The notes under the pieces are model-generated. The model had not been told where the DNA came from and ran no database searches. It was given only the letters and a program-made list of their open reading frames with translations. The position numbers and the translations under genes are program-made. Shown piece after piece: positions 30,356 to 39,450 of a stretch of DNA of 64,000 bases. Positions within the stretch are counted from its first letter, which is position 1, and every line of letters starts with the position of its first letter. The stretch lies in the NCBI RefSeq assembly GCF_001425605.1, contig NZ_LMRG01000001.1:625597-689596 (forward strand). The letters are read 5' to 3'. The DNA is from Rhizobium sp. Leaf453 (GTDB lineage: Bacteria; Pseudomonadota; Alphaproteobacteria; Rhizobiales; Rhizobiaceae).

Positions 30356-31156
30356 ATGACTCATGTGATCATTACGGGCGGCTCAAGCGGGATCGGCCTG
30401 GAGATCGCCCGGATCTATGCCGACCGGGGGGCGCGGATTTCCCTTCTGGCTCGCACACTGTCGACGCTCGAGGTAGCGCAAGCCGAACTCGCGCGCACGA
30501 ACGCGACAGCGAAAGTCCTTATCGACAGCGCGGATGTGACCGACGAAATCCAGACGGTGGAAGCAATCCGCCGCTGCGAAGAATCCTTCGGCCCCTGCGA
30601 TATCCTCATCACCTCCGCGGGCATAGTCGAGCCGGGTGTCTTCGAAACAATCTCTACAGAAGCATTCGAACGACAGATGCGAACCAATTTCACAGGCAGC
30701 GTCAATGCGGTGCGCGCTGTCTATGCCGGCATGAAGCAGCGTCGCTGTGGCAGGATCATGCTGGTCTCGTCCGGAGCAGGTCTGATCGGGATTTACGGTT
30801 ATGCCGCCTATTCCGCTTCGAAGTTTGCGTTGCACGGGTTTGCGGAAGCACTTCGGTCTGAAGCACGACCACAAGGTGTCAGCGTTTCCGTCTGCTTTCC
30901 ACCAGATACGGAAACACCCCAGTTCACACGCGAGCTTGAGCATCGGCCGCTCGAGGCGGCCGTGATCATGGGGAGCGTCGCGCCATGGGCGTCCTCTGCC
31001 GTGGCAGCGCGAATCGTCCGCGCAATAGACAAGCGCTCGTTCGAGGTCTTCTTCGGCCTGTCGCTTGGCTCTCTCGGACGTTTCGGTTCCACCCTCAAGC
31101 CCTTCCTCAACTGGTGGTTCGATCGCGCGATCCTCAAAATCAGCCGTCGCCCTTGA
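30356..31156 (+). CDS. rkpH: Short-chain dehydrogenase/reductase, RkpH
   Basis: A 266-residue SDR. TGGSSGIG near residues 7-14 binds NAD(P), and the catalytic Ser, Tyr and Lys sit in LVSSGAGL and YAAYSASKFAL. The C-terminus is hydrophobic and basic. In position and type it matches 3-ketodihydrosphingosine reductase-like RkpH, which would reduce the beta-keto product made by the RkpG-type synthase. Follows rkpG by 57 bp in the same direction. Confidence 0.9.
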   Translation: MTHVIITGGSSGIGLEIARIYADRGARISLLARTLSTLEVAQAELARTNATAKVLIDSADVTDEIQTVEAIRRCEESFGPCDILITSAGIVEPGVFETISTEAFERQMRTNFTGSVNAVRAVYAGMKQRRCGRIMLVSSGAGLIGIYGYAAYSASKFALHGFAEALRSEARPQGVSVSVCFPPDTETPQFTRELEHRPLEAAVIMGSVAPWASSAVAARIVRAIDKRSFEVFFGLSLGSLGRFGSTLKPFLNWWFDRAILKISRRP

Positions 31157-31361
31157 ATGGGCGCAATCCCCGTGCATCAGCGGCAGAATCAGATTCTGTC
31201 ATGTTTTTTGAGTAGATGGCGGTTATCCAAGGTAACGGACGAACCGGCGGCCAGATTCTCGTAGAATCGCTTTCGGTTAGGCTTGAAATATTCTAAGTGT
31301 CGTCCTGTTGCGCCGAAACGAATACGATTTGCGGCAAGCGAACGAATATGAAGGTATCGGT

Positions 31362-32963
31362 TTGGCGTTGACGTCGCTCCACATGCATGACCATCCCGTG
31401 GCGCTGACGTTATTCTGCTACGTTCTGGCCTGCTCCGTCGTCCTGTTTACCGACCGCTTTGCGTTGCCGAAGCGCGAGCGTCGCCGCAATCGACCGCCGG
31501 CTAGCGTGAAGCGCGCAATCGTCGATATCCTTGCGAGACTTCCCATCATCGCGCTTGTCTTTGCAGGCTTTTTCGCGATCTCCTGGCGTCCGCTCTATGC
31601 CGGTGCCGGCGCAATGAGCTTCTTCGTCATCTTCACCGGTATTTCGCGCGCGAAATACAAGTTCATTCGTGAACCTCTGGTTTTCTCCGATATCGCCTTG
31701 GTCGCCGACGTCTTTAAATACAAATCGATCTTCTATGCCAATTCACTAAACATCGTTTTTTGGCTTGTAGCTTTCCTTTATGTATTCGGCGTTTCAGCAC
31801 TCTACATGTATTTCGAGCCGCACCTGCTGCCGTCGAGCAACAGGCCTCTGTGGATCCTTCTCATGTTCCTGATCGCAGACCTGCCGTGGATTCTGCTGTT
31901 CTACGGCCCGGTCAACCGCCCCGTGGCTGATCTGGCGCAACGTCTTGTCGGCAAGCCGAACGTGAAGGTCAGCACGATCCGGTTTGGCACCTTCGCCTCG
32001 GTGATCTTTCACTTCATTATCTGGCTCGGTCGCCGCCGCGAAAAGATCGTCGCCGAACTCTCCGAGCGCTTCCTGGCGGCGGTGCAGGACCTGATCGGAC
32101 ACGACGACGATAACAAAGCACCACTGGTTATCGTCTGGCAGTCGGAATCGTTCATCGATATGCGCCATTGCGGTGTCGACAGCATCAAGCTGCCGACGAT
32201 CGACCGGCTGCAGAAAAAGGCCGCGCAGTGGGGACGCCTGGCAACGGTCTTCGAGGGTGGGTACACCCTGAGAACGGAGTTCGCCGTACTCAGCGGGCTG
32301 GTTCCCGACGATCTTCATATCGATGCCAGCTATCCCTATCTGCGCGCGAGCCATTACACCGATGTCGTCTGGCCGACGAAACTGAAGAAGGCCGGATGGA
32401 ACACGCATTTCATGCACCCCTATGACAGGACCTTCTTCCTGCGTCACAAGGCGATGCCGCAGCTTGGTTTCGAGAAAATGACCATGCTCGACGACTTCGA
32501 TCATGATCCGCAGGCCGATGGCCCCTACGTTTCCGATTTCGTGCTGACCCAGAAGGTAATCGCCGACCTCGACAAGCAAACCGTCGCGGAGGGCAGTTTC
32601 CTCTTTGTCGCCTCGATGGCCAATCACGGACCTTGGGAACCCGGTCGTGTCAGGGATCTAACCGATCCTGTCGAGATCTACCTCGACATTCTTCAGCAAT
32701 CCGACGAGGCCTTGGGCAAACTGGTGGATCATTTGAATACGCTTGACCGCCCTGTCTGGCTGCTGTTTTACGGCGATCATGCACCGTTGCTGAAATCCTT
32801 TGCTGATCCTTTTCCCGATCCGCGGACCGACTATTTCATCGTGCCCCTTGGAAAGGCTCGCAAGTCGGACCATGTACCGACATCGGCGCGCAGCGAGGAG
32901 CCGTGGAAACTGTTGGAGGTATTGCTCAGGCATGCCAATCTGCGCAAGGACGATCTGATCTAG
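31362..32963 (+). CDS. rkpI: Membrane-bound sulfatase/LTA-synthase-like transferase, RkpI
   Basis: About 533 residues. Four or five hydrophobic segments in the first 190 residues anchor it in the inner membrane. The C-terminal alkaline-phosphatase-fold domain has VWQSESF, a candidate catalytic Thr in GGYTLRTEF, ASMANHGPW and the metal motif FYGDHAP. Lipoteichoic-acid-synthase-like enzymes of this fold transfer phosphoglycerol-type groups at the outer face of the membrane. I prefer TTG 31362 because AAGG lies 7 bases before it; TTG 31308 and ATG 31383 are alternatives in the same frame. Fifth gene of the plus-strand capsule run counting rkpA first is rkpJ next. Confidence 0.88.
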   Translation: MALTSLHMHDHPVALTLFCYVLACSVVLFTDRFALPKRERRRNRPPASVKRAIVDILARLPIIALVFAGFFAISWRPLYAGAGAMSFFVIFTGISRAKYKFIREPLVFSDIALVADVFKYKSIFYANSLNIVFWLVAFLYVFGVSALYMYFEPHLLPSSNRPLWILLMFLIADLPWILLFYGPVNRPVADLAQRLVGKPNVKVSTIRFGTFASVIFHFIIWLGRRREKIVAELSERFLAAVQDLIGHDDDNKAPLVIVWQSESFIDMRHCGVDSIKLPTIDRLQKKAAQWGRLATVFEGGYTLRTEFAVLSGLVPDDLHIDASYPYLRASHYTDVVWPTKLKKAGWNTHFMHPYDRTFFLRHKAMPQLGFEKMTMLDDFDHDPQADGPYVSDFVLTQKVIADLDKQTVAEGSFLFVASMANHGPWEPGRVRDLTDPVEIYLDILQQSDEALGKLVDHLNTLDRPVWLLFYGDHAPLLKSFADPFPDPRTDYFIVPLGKARKSDHVPTSARSEEPWKLLEVLLRHANLRKDDLI

Positions 32964-33005
32964 TGCCGGCGCGGATTTCAGGAGAATGACAATGGTTTTT
33001 CAGCC

Positions 33006-34286
33006 GTGACACGGCGTGTCTTTCTCTTCCTACAAGGGCCGTCCTCGCCGATCTTCGCCAAGATTGCCGATCGCCTCGACAGGCTCGGGCATCGATGCCT
33101 GAGGATCAATCTCAACGCCGGCGACCAGATTTTCTGGAGACGCAAGAACGGGTTCAACTATCGAGGGCACGGCGGTCCTGCCTGGCAAGCTTATTTTGCA
33201 GGCTTCGTGCAGGATCACGGCGTCACAGATCTCGTGCTCCTTGGTGAAGAGCGCGCTTACCATCAGCAGGCGATTGAGATCGCCCGGGAGCGGCAAATCG
33301 AGGTTTCGGTCATCGAGATGGGGTACCTGCGCCCGGACTGGCTGACGCTCGAACGCGGCGGCATGTCATCCAATTCGCATTTTCCTGCTGATCCCGGCCT
33401 GATCATCGAGGCTGCCCGTGCCTTGCCGGAACCGGACTGGAAACGACGTTACACGCAGAGCTTTCTTGCAGAGGCCGCCTACGATCTCCTCTACAATCTG
33501 CCCAATGTCTTCCTGTGGTTTCTCTTCCCCCACTACCGCAGGCACGCCCTATTCCATCCCTTGGCGGAGTATGCGGGTTGGGTGACACGGCTTATCGGTG
33601 CCCGTAGGAGGAGTTCGGAGGCCGCGGCGCTCGTCAACGCAATCTTCGCCGGCAGGGAGCCGTTTTTCGTCTACCCGCTGCAACTCCAGACCGATTTTCA
33701 GTTGAGAGCACATTCCCCCTATAATGACCAGCGGGAAGCTATCGAAACGGTCCTCTCTTCCTTTGCTCGATGTGCCCCGCCGACATCTCAGCTGATCGCC
33801 AAGGTTCATCCACTCGATAACGGATTGATCTCCTGGCGAGCTTTCATCAATGATCTGGCAAGAGGATTGGGTGTGGGCAATCGCGTACAATTTCTCGACG
33901 GAGGAGACCTGAACGCATTGCTTGCGAAGGCTGCGGGAACTGTAACCGTCAACTCGACGGTGGGGCTCAGCGCCCTGCAGGTGGGCAAACCGATCAAGGT
34001 ATTGGGCGTGGCGGTCTTCGACGTCAAGGGTTTGAGTGATCAGGCAGACCTCGACACGTTTTGGCGATCGCCTGCGCCGCCTGATGAAAAAATTCGGAAG
34101 GCATTCTTTCGACTGCTGGCGGCGGCCATTCAGGTCCGCGGTAATTTTTACTCAACTGATGGAACGGACGCAGGCGCAGATGCCATAGCCAAACGGCTGC
34201 ATGAGCGATCCGTCAACCAGCCCGGCGCCTTTGTCGATCCACCCCCGAGGCAAAAGCCGCAAAAAATCAATCGTCGTCGTCATTGA
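33006..34286 (+). CDS. rkpJ: Capsule biosynthesis protein, KpsS/LipB-like (RkpJ)
   Basis: A 426-residue cytoplasmic or membrane-associated capsule protein. RVFLFLQGPSSPIFAKIAD opens a GT-B-like N-terminal domain; the second half has VYPLQLQTDFQLRAHSPY, KVHPLD and VNSTVGLSALQVGKPIKV, the pattern of KpsS-type beta-Kdo transferases that build the lipid-linked Kdo primer of group 2 capsules. The start appears to be GTG 33006. The good AGGAG site lies too far upstream and instead serves an ATG at 32986 that reads seven codons in another frame and stops at 33009. The 3' end overlaps the opposite acyltransferase gene by 20 bp. Confidence 0.85.
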   Translation: MTRRVFLFLQGPSSPIFAKIADRLDRLGHRCLRINLNAGDQIFWRRKNGFNYRGHGGPAWQAYFAGFVQDHGVTDLVLLGEERAYHQQAIEIARERQIEVSVIEMGYLRPDWLTLERGGMSSNSHFPADPGLIIEAARALPEPDWKRRYTQSFLAEAAYDLLYNLPNVFLWFLFPHYRRHALFHPLAEYAGWVTRLIGARRRSSEAAALVNAIFAGREPFFVYPLQLQTDFQLRAHSPYNDQREAIETVLSSFARCAPPTSQLIAKVHPLDNGLISWRAFINDLARGLGVGNRVQFLDGGDLNALLAKAAGTVTVNSTVGLSALQVGKPIKVLGVAVFDVKGLSDQADLDTFWRSPAPPDEKIRKAFFRLLAAAIQVRGNFYSTDGTDAGADAIAKRLHERSVNQPGAFVDPPPRQKPQKINRRRH

Positions 34287-34983
34287 CAGTTTCGACCGTG
34301 CGCCATTCCTGCATTTCTTCCTTCGAAAACTGGCGGAGCCGGCGCCTGTGCCAAGTAATTCCACGCTTCACGACAACTGCTGGCGTCCCCGCGATGACAA
34401 CGCCACTTTCCGTGAAGGATTTGTTGACGAAGGATTTCGCGCCGATGACGCAATCGTCCGGGATCACAGTTCCTTTGCTGAGCATGGAACCGACCCCGAC
34501 CCAGACATGATCGCCAACGACAACAGATCGGGCACGGTTCAATCGACGACCATCCGCTTTACGAAGAATCGAATGGGCATCACTCGTGCGGATTTCGATG
34601 CCGCGCGAAAGCATACACCAGCGCCCGATGGTCACATCGCAGCGCTCCTGGCTGAGGACATAAACAGATTCGAAAGTCGTCCCTTCGCCAATCATCACTG
34701 TCTGGCGCGCGCCTTTGATGATCACTTCACCTGAAAGCTGGCAGTTCTCGCCGACGACAATGCGGTTCCCACGACCGCGGATCGTGATATGCCCGGTAAA
34801 AGTCGAGGATTTCGGAAGCTCGATACTGTGCCCACTGCCGGAAAGGCGAATCGTTGCAACCAGCCGCCCCTTGGCGTCAATGGTATTGCTTTCGCCCTGA
34901 TCGACCAGCACTGCGAGTGGCCTGAGAAATCGAACCTTCGGCAGCGATTTTAAAAAGCTGCCAACCCTCGCAAAGACATTCAT
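34267..34983 (-). CDS. Hexapeptide-repeat acyltransferase
   Basis: A 238-residue left-handed beta-helix protein. Hexapeptide-like repeats run from about residue 60 to 215, and VVVGDHVWVGVGSMLSKGTVIPD is the typical acetyltransferase end with GAKSFVNKSF. It is likely to O-acetylate a capsule sugar or its precursor. Last gene of the minus-strand kps operon, 138 bp after kpsE. The C-terminus ends in an acidic NDDDD tail that overlaps the 3' end of rkpJ. Confidence 0.88.
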   Translation of the reverse strand: MNVFARVGSFLKSLPKVRFLRPLAVLVDQGESNTIDAKGRLVATIRLSGSGHSIELPKSSTFTGHITIRGRGNRIVVGENCQLSGEVIIKGARQTVMIGEGTTFESVYVLSQERCDVTIGRWCMLSRGIEIRTSDAHSILRKADGRRLNRARSVVVGDHVWVGVGSMLSKGTVIPDDCVIGAKSFVNKSFTESGVVIAGTPAVVVKRGITWHRRRLRQFSKEEMQEWRTVETVNDDDD

Positions 34984-35121
34984 TTATTGATTACCGTAGA
35001 AGTACAAGCGCTCTGGAGCAGACTCCTCATAGATCATGCGTAGATGGGAGGATAGCCGGCGTGAGACTGATGCATGGAGCGCCGGACGAGATTCACCAAT
35101 CTCATCCGGCGAGTTGGGCGC

Positions 35122-36483
35122 TCAGGTTCGATCTCGAATGTTGTAATAGCCCATGACGAACACGGCCCAAGCGAAGAGAAGCCCAAGCGAAACCAGGAAC
35201 GAATTCAGGTAGCGCGCTGGATACTGCGCCATCTGCGAAAGGGTTGGCTGGTTGAAAACAGCAAGGTAGCGCTGCTTGCTGCTGGCATCCAGACGGGCCT
35301 TTTCCAGGCTCGCCAAGGATGCGGTATAGGCGCGCTCAGCAAATTCGCGCTCCGTTTCCAGCTCTTCGAACTGCTGAATTCGGCCAGCGACATCGCCCGT
35401 TGCACTTCCACGCGCCGACTTCTCGGCGACATTCCCGCTACCAAGCCGCCGGCGTTCGGAATCCAGCTGCTGCTCGACACTTGCAATTCGTGCCTTCAGC
35501 ACACGGACACGCGGCGTATCTTCGCCCATCTGTGTCAGGGCGGTCGCCAGATCGGCGTTCATCTGCACCAACTGCGCTTCCAGTCCACCAATCAACTGAG
35601 CCGCCAGCTTCGCTCCCTCAACCGGATCGACCTCTTGGGAAACATCGCGATAGTCTCGGACTGCGACACGCGCCTTGGTGAGGCGTTCTTCCGCCGAACG
35701 AACTTCGTCGCCAGCCGTCTTCAAGACGCCATTGCGAGCCTCTGCCGACAGGTTATTGACAAGATCGTCGCTCTTTTCGATCACGAACTGGGCAATTTCC
35801 TGCGATTGCTTCGGATCGAATGCCCTGACCTGCAACTGCATGATGCCCGACGCATGGTCGTAATTTACGTCGACCATACTGCGCCAGTATTCGAGCTTGT
35901 TCTCGATCGGGAGACCAGCCCCCAACCCGTAAAAATAGTCGACCCCACGGGCTTCATAGATTTTTTCCAGGTCGAACTTCTTTTCAACGTCGGCCAACAT
36001 GCGCTCACTTCGGATGTAATCCATCAGGATGTAGCTGTCGGACTGCGTGTTGCCTGTGGATGCCTGAGTGAACATGCCCAGAATATCCGACCCACCGGCA
36101 GCTTCTATGCTTCTGACGGAAAACGAAGCCGTGCTGTGGTACTGATCAGCCGCAAAAAAGATCATGTAGATGGACGCGAGGGTACCCGGGATCGCGACGA
36201 ACAGAATGAAACTGACGATGATCATCGCATGGCGCAGCCGTAGCGACCCCAAAAAGCTCCGCTTTTTGACTTCCTGCGTGATGATCGTGTGAATCTTGTT
36301 ACGGGTCGGGTTAACCTTGGCAATCGGCGCGGGTCTGGTCGGAACCAGAAGACGATCGTCATTACCCAACAGACCTTCCAGGAGGTGAACGCTTCTAGGC
36401 TTTACGACTTCTTTGCCAGCCAGACGGTTATCAGTCAGGTCCGTCGGCGCGGCATTCGAAGCCGCATTCTTGATGACCGCCAT
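35122..36483 (-). CDS. kpsE: Capsule export inner-membrane adaptor, KpsE/RkpR type
   Basis: A 453-residue membrane-periplasmic protein. One transmembrane helix near residues 87-110 and one near 425-447 flank a periplasmic region with a long coiled coil (about 245-400, rich in Ala/Glu/Arg/Gln). This is the KpsE/CtrB/BexC topology that links the ABC exporter to the outer-membrane channel. The family is usually about 380 residues; the extra length is a cytoplasmic N-terminus of about 80 residues. Starts one base inside the kpsT stop codon. Confidence 0.9.
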   Translation of the reverse strand: MAVIKNAASNAAPTDLTDNRLAGKEVVKPRSVHLLEGLLGNDDRLLVPTRPAPIAKVNPTRNKIHTIITQEVKKRSFLGSLRLRHAMIIVSFILFVAIPGTLASIYMIFFAADQYHSTASFSVRSIEAAGGSDILGMFTQASTGNTQSDSYILMDYIRSERMLADVEKKFDLEKIYEARGVDYFYGLGAGLPIENKLEYWRSMVDVNYDHASGIMQLQVRAFDPKQSQEIAQFVIEKSDDLVNNLSAEARNGVLKTAGDEVRSAEERLTKARVAVRDYRDVSQEVDPVEGAKLAAQLIGGLEAQLVQMNADLATALTQMGEDTPRVRVLKARIASVEQQLDSERRRLGSGNVAEKSARGSATGDVAGRIQQFEELETEREFAERAYTASLASLEKARLDASSKQRYLAVFNQPTLSQMAQYPARYLNSFLVSLGLLFAWAVFVMGYYNIRDRT

Positions 36484-37142
36484 TACCGTTCCTTCATATT
36501 CCTGTTGTGAGCGCTGATCGCGTCCTCAATATCATCATAATAGGTTAATTTGCCATTTTCCAGAACCACGCCACAATCACAGTAATCGCGAATGGTTGTT
36601 GTACTGTGAGAAACCATGATGACGTCGGATTCCTGCAGACGGCTTTCAAAAACAACCCTGCACTTCTTCTTGAAATTCACATCGCCAACAGCAGTGATTT
36701 CATCGACGAGATAGTAGTCGAAATTCACACCCATGCTCAAACCGAAGGCAAGACGGGCCTTCATGCCCGACGAATATGTACCAACCGGCGCCTTGAAGAA
36801 AGGCCCCAGTTCAGCGAATTCTTCCACGTATTGGATTAGTTCGCGGGTATCCACGCCATAGATACGAGCAACAAAGCGTACATTTTGCTCGCCGGTCATC
36901 GTGCTCTGGAAACTTCCCGCAAAGCCCAGCGGCCAGGAAATCTTCCCCTGCCGGATGATACGCCCGCTGTCCAATCGGATTGTGCCTGCGATCAGCTTGA
37001 GCAAAGTTGATTTGCCGGCGCCATTACGACCGAGCAGGCCGATGCTTTTTCCGCGCTGCAAGACGAGGGAAGCGCGCTCGATAATGGGCTTGTTGATGCC
37101 TCTGGTGCGCGCGAATTTTGTCGCCTGCTCAAGCCTGATCAT
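36483..37142 (-). CDS. kpsT: Capsule polysaccharide ABC exporter ATP-binding protein, KpsT/RkpS type
   Basis: A 219-residue ATPase of the normal KpsT length. Walker A GRNGAGKST, signature YSSGMKARL, Walker B YLVDEI and switch His (MVSHST) are present. It powers export of the finished lipid-linked capsule chain through KpsM. Starts inside the kpsM stop (ATGA overlap) and its stop overlaps the kpsE start by one base. Confidence 0.95.
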   Translation of the reverse strand: MIRLEQATKFARTRGINKPIIERASLVLQRGKSIGLLGRNGAGKSTLLKLIAGTIRLDSGRIIRQGKISWPLGFAGSFQSTMTGEQNVRFVARIYGVDTRELIQYVEEFAELGPFFKAPVGTYSSGMKARLAFGLSMGVNFDYYLVDEITAVGDVNFKKKCRVVFESRLQESDVIMVSHSTTTIRDYCDCGVVLENGKLTYYDDIEDAISAHNRNMKER

Positions 37143-37909
37143 TCGTTTCTCAAAACAGCGGAAGACATGGAAAAAAGCACCATTCCAAAAAAGAATGTCA
37201 AAAATGCGAAGCCGTAAGCATAGTTTATATCCAAACCCAAAGCCCGATATTCGTCATAAAAGCCGGTCCTGAAATGCATGGTCACATGAATGAGCGGATT
37301 GAGAAGCACGATATCCTTGTAGGGATGCGGAATGGCATCCGGTAAAAAGAACACGCCAGAAATCAGATAGATCGGCCTGCTGATGATGGCGTAGACCTTC
37401 TCATAAAGCGGATACTTGATGAACAGGACATTGTTCGACAGTCCGACGCCCAATCCCAGGATGCTGGCAATAAAGGCCGCTTCGATGATCGGTGGCCATG
37501 ATATTTCCGGCGGGACCCGCATCGTGGCGATGATGACAGACATGACCACAACGGCAACGGCCACAGTCGTAACCAACTGCAGAATATATCGCGCGACTAT
37601 GGTGTCGACGGGGGCGACGTTGGGGTAATTCAAAAGCGACTTATTTGCCCGGACGGCACCGTTGAGATAGGTCGCCATGGCTTGGTAAAACTGGAACCCG
37701 ATATAGCCTGTTCCGAAAAACAGGGGAAAGCTGGTGCCGAGAGGTGGAGCCCGGGCGATGGCTTGAAAGATGAGCGTCAACAGGGCGACATTTGCGGCCG
37801 GGTCAAGGAATGCCCAGACATATCCGCCGGGCTTGTTGCCGAAACGGGCTTCCATTTCGCGGACGAGCAAGGCGGAAACGACTCGCGTATGTGTGGCCAC
37901 ATGTCCCAA
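37139..37909 (-). CDS. kpsM: Capsule polysaccharide ABC exporter permease, KpsM/RkpT type
   Basis: A 256-residue ABC-2 permease with about six hydrophobic segments and the usual N-terminal VVSALLVREMEARFGNKPGGYVW amphipathic stretch split over residues 10-32. It forms the inner-membrane channel with KpsT. The start is uncertain: TTG 37909 (GGAAG about 12 bases upstream) or GTG 37900. No ATG is available before residue 19. Lies 158 bp after the kpsC-like gene in the same direction. Confidence 0.92.
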   Translation of the reverse strand: MGHVATHTRVVSALLVREMEARFGNKPGGYVWAFLDPAANVALLTLIFQAIARAPPLGTSFPLFFGTGYIGFQFYQAMATYLNGAVRANKSLLNYPNVAPVDTIVARYILQLVTTVAVAVVVMSVIIATMRVPPEISWPPIIEAAFIASILGLGVGLSNNVLFIKYPLYEKVYAIISRPIYLISGVFFLPDAIPHPYKDIVLLNPLIHVTMHFRTGFYDEYRALGLDINYAYGFAFLTFFFGMVLFSMSSAVLRNE

Positions 37910-38067
37910 ACAAGCTGCTTTCTTCCAGTGCCTCTGGCCACATCACCGCCTGAGGGCGACGCAGCCGCGTCATTCCATAAACCAATCCGCGCGATATCGC
38001 CATGCGATGCCGCCACATTTTCGAGCCGACACTATATCACGTCCTTCTTGCAAAGAACTGCCACGAC

Positions 38068-39399
38068 CTATTTGTCGAACGGATAGAGTATTCGGCCGAT
38101 CAATCTGAACTTGGGATTCGAGAGCTCTCGGAAGAACTGGATCGGATCCTCGCGGTAATTCTCGGCGTCACGACCGTGGCCGATCCCGGCGATGAACGGC
38201 GATACGATCGGCGTCAGCAGATGCCGCCAGCCGAGAATGCCATAGGGTCCCCAGGCCTGCCACTTCGGTCCGGGCGCCCGATAGGGTTTGACCGGAACGG
38301 CCGGTGCGGCGAAATGACGGCGGATGCTTTCGACCGTTTCCTCGAACGAAACCGATCTGCCCGTTTCCGGTTCAAAATAGCGCGGATAGAGAAGGTAGGC
38401 GCCGGCGAATAAGGCTTCGATCGATAGGGTTCGTCCCCTGCGCGGATTGGGCTGGCGATCATCTGTCAGACCCCAGCTTGCATAGAACGGACATCCCTGC
38501 ACGGTGACCTTTAGCCCGCGCAACAACGCCTCGAAGCCCGCCAGCGAGGTGATCGTGTAAACATGATCGATCGTTTCGAACGCGCGCGCCATCGGCAGCG
38601 GTTCCGCCAGGATCTGGCAGAGATGACGAACATCCTGCGGGTCGGATTGCGCAAGGCGCACACGATTGAGGATGTCGGGATGTGGCTTATAGATGATCTG
38701 TGCATCCGGGTTTTCCGCCGCTGCTAGCCGTACGAGATCATTGTTGGTGATCGGCGGCAGGCAGCCGAACTGGATGGAGGCGTCATCCTCGACCTGGCCG
38801 ATGACCAAAACGCGCTTGCCCGTTTTCGGGCCATAGACACTGTCGATATCCGTCTTGGCATCGCTGTTGTATTTGCTGACGCCCGATTCCAGCAAAAACC
38901 GGATTCCGTTTCGGGCACGCTCCAGAAGGTCTGGATCGGCGTCAAAATCATAGGTCGCAAGCAGGCGCTCGAGATCCGACGCCGTACGGCAGTCGAAATA
39001 GGCCGTTCCCTGATCGAAGGCGAGCGAGAGCGGCGGCGTGCGGCTGGCATTGGCTTCGACCGAGCGGATAAACCCATCCTCGATGAAGTAGACCGGTATG
39101 CCGTTCTGTGTTGCAAAGGACCGCAATCCATCCGGCGCGCGCAGGCTCCAGACGAAAATCTGCGGCTTGTCTGCCGAAAGGATGCGATCCGCCCATTCCT
39201 CCTCGAACTCGTTTTCCCGCGCGTACATGGGAACAAAGACGAAGTCGCATTCCGGGAAGTAGCGCTGGAAAACGGCCTGCTTCCAGCCGTGAATGTGAAA
39301 CGCGAACGTGACGACCGGAGCGCTCTCCGCGCCCTGATCCGTTTGAAGGAAATGTTGCTGTTCAGGCAATGGCGTTCGCTCGCAAAATCGTTTTCCCAA
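38068..39399 (-). CDS. Capsule biosynthesis Kdo-transferase-like protein, KpsC/RkpZ-like
   Basis: A 443-residue protein with KpsC-family motifs: YFIEDGFIRSVE, VIGQVEDDASIQFG, IIYKPHPDI and TSLAGFEALLRG. E. coli KpsC has two such domains in about 670 residues, and this protein has only one clear copy, as in the single-domain rhizobial RkpZ/LpsZ type. It would add Kdo to the lipid primer or affect chain length. The first possible start in frame is TTG 39399, directly after a TGA; there is no good ribosome-binding site, so the N-terminus is unsure. Lies 51 bp after kpsF. Confidence 0.82.
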   Translation of the reverse strand: MGKRFCERTPLPEQQHFLQTDQGAESAPVVTFAFHIHGWKQAVFQRYFPECDFVFVPMYARENEFEEEWADRILSADKPQIFVWSLRAPDGLRSFATQNGIPVYFIEDGFIRSVEANASRTPPLSLAFDQGTAYFDCRTASDLERLLATYDFDADPDLLERARNGIRFLLESGVSKYNSDAKTDIDSVYGPKTGKRVLVIGQVEDDASIQFGCLPPITNNDLVRLAAAENPDAQIIYKPHPDILNRVRLAQSDPQDVRHLCQILAEPLPMARAFETIDHVYTITSLAGFEALLRGLKVTVQGCPFYASWGLTDDRQPNPRRGRTLSIEALFAGAYLLYPRYFEPETGRSVSFEETVESIRRHFAAPAVPVKPYRAPGPKWQAWGPYGILGWRHLLTPIVSPFIAGIGHGRDAENYREDPIQFFRELSNPKFRLIGRILYPFDK

Positions 39400-39450
39400 C
39401 GACCGGCATCAACGTCGCGACGGCCGCTGGCGTACGGTCGCTACCGAAAC

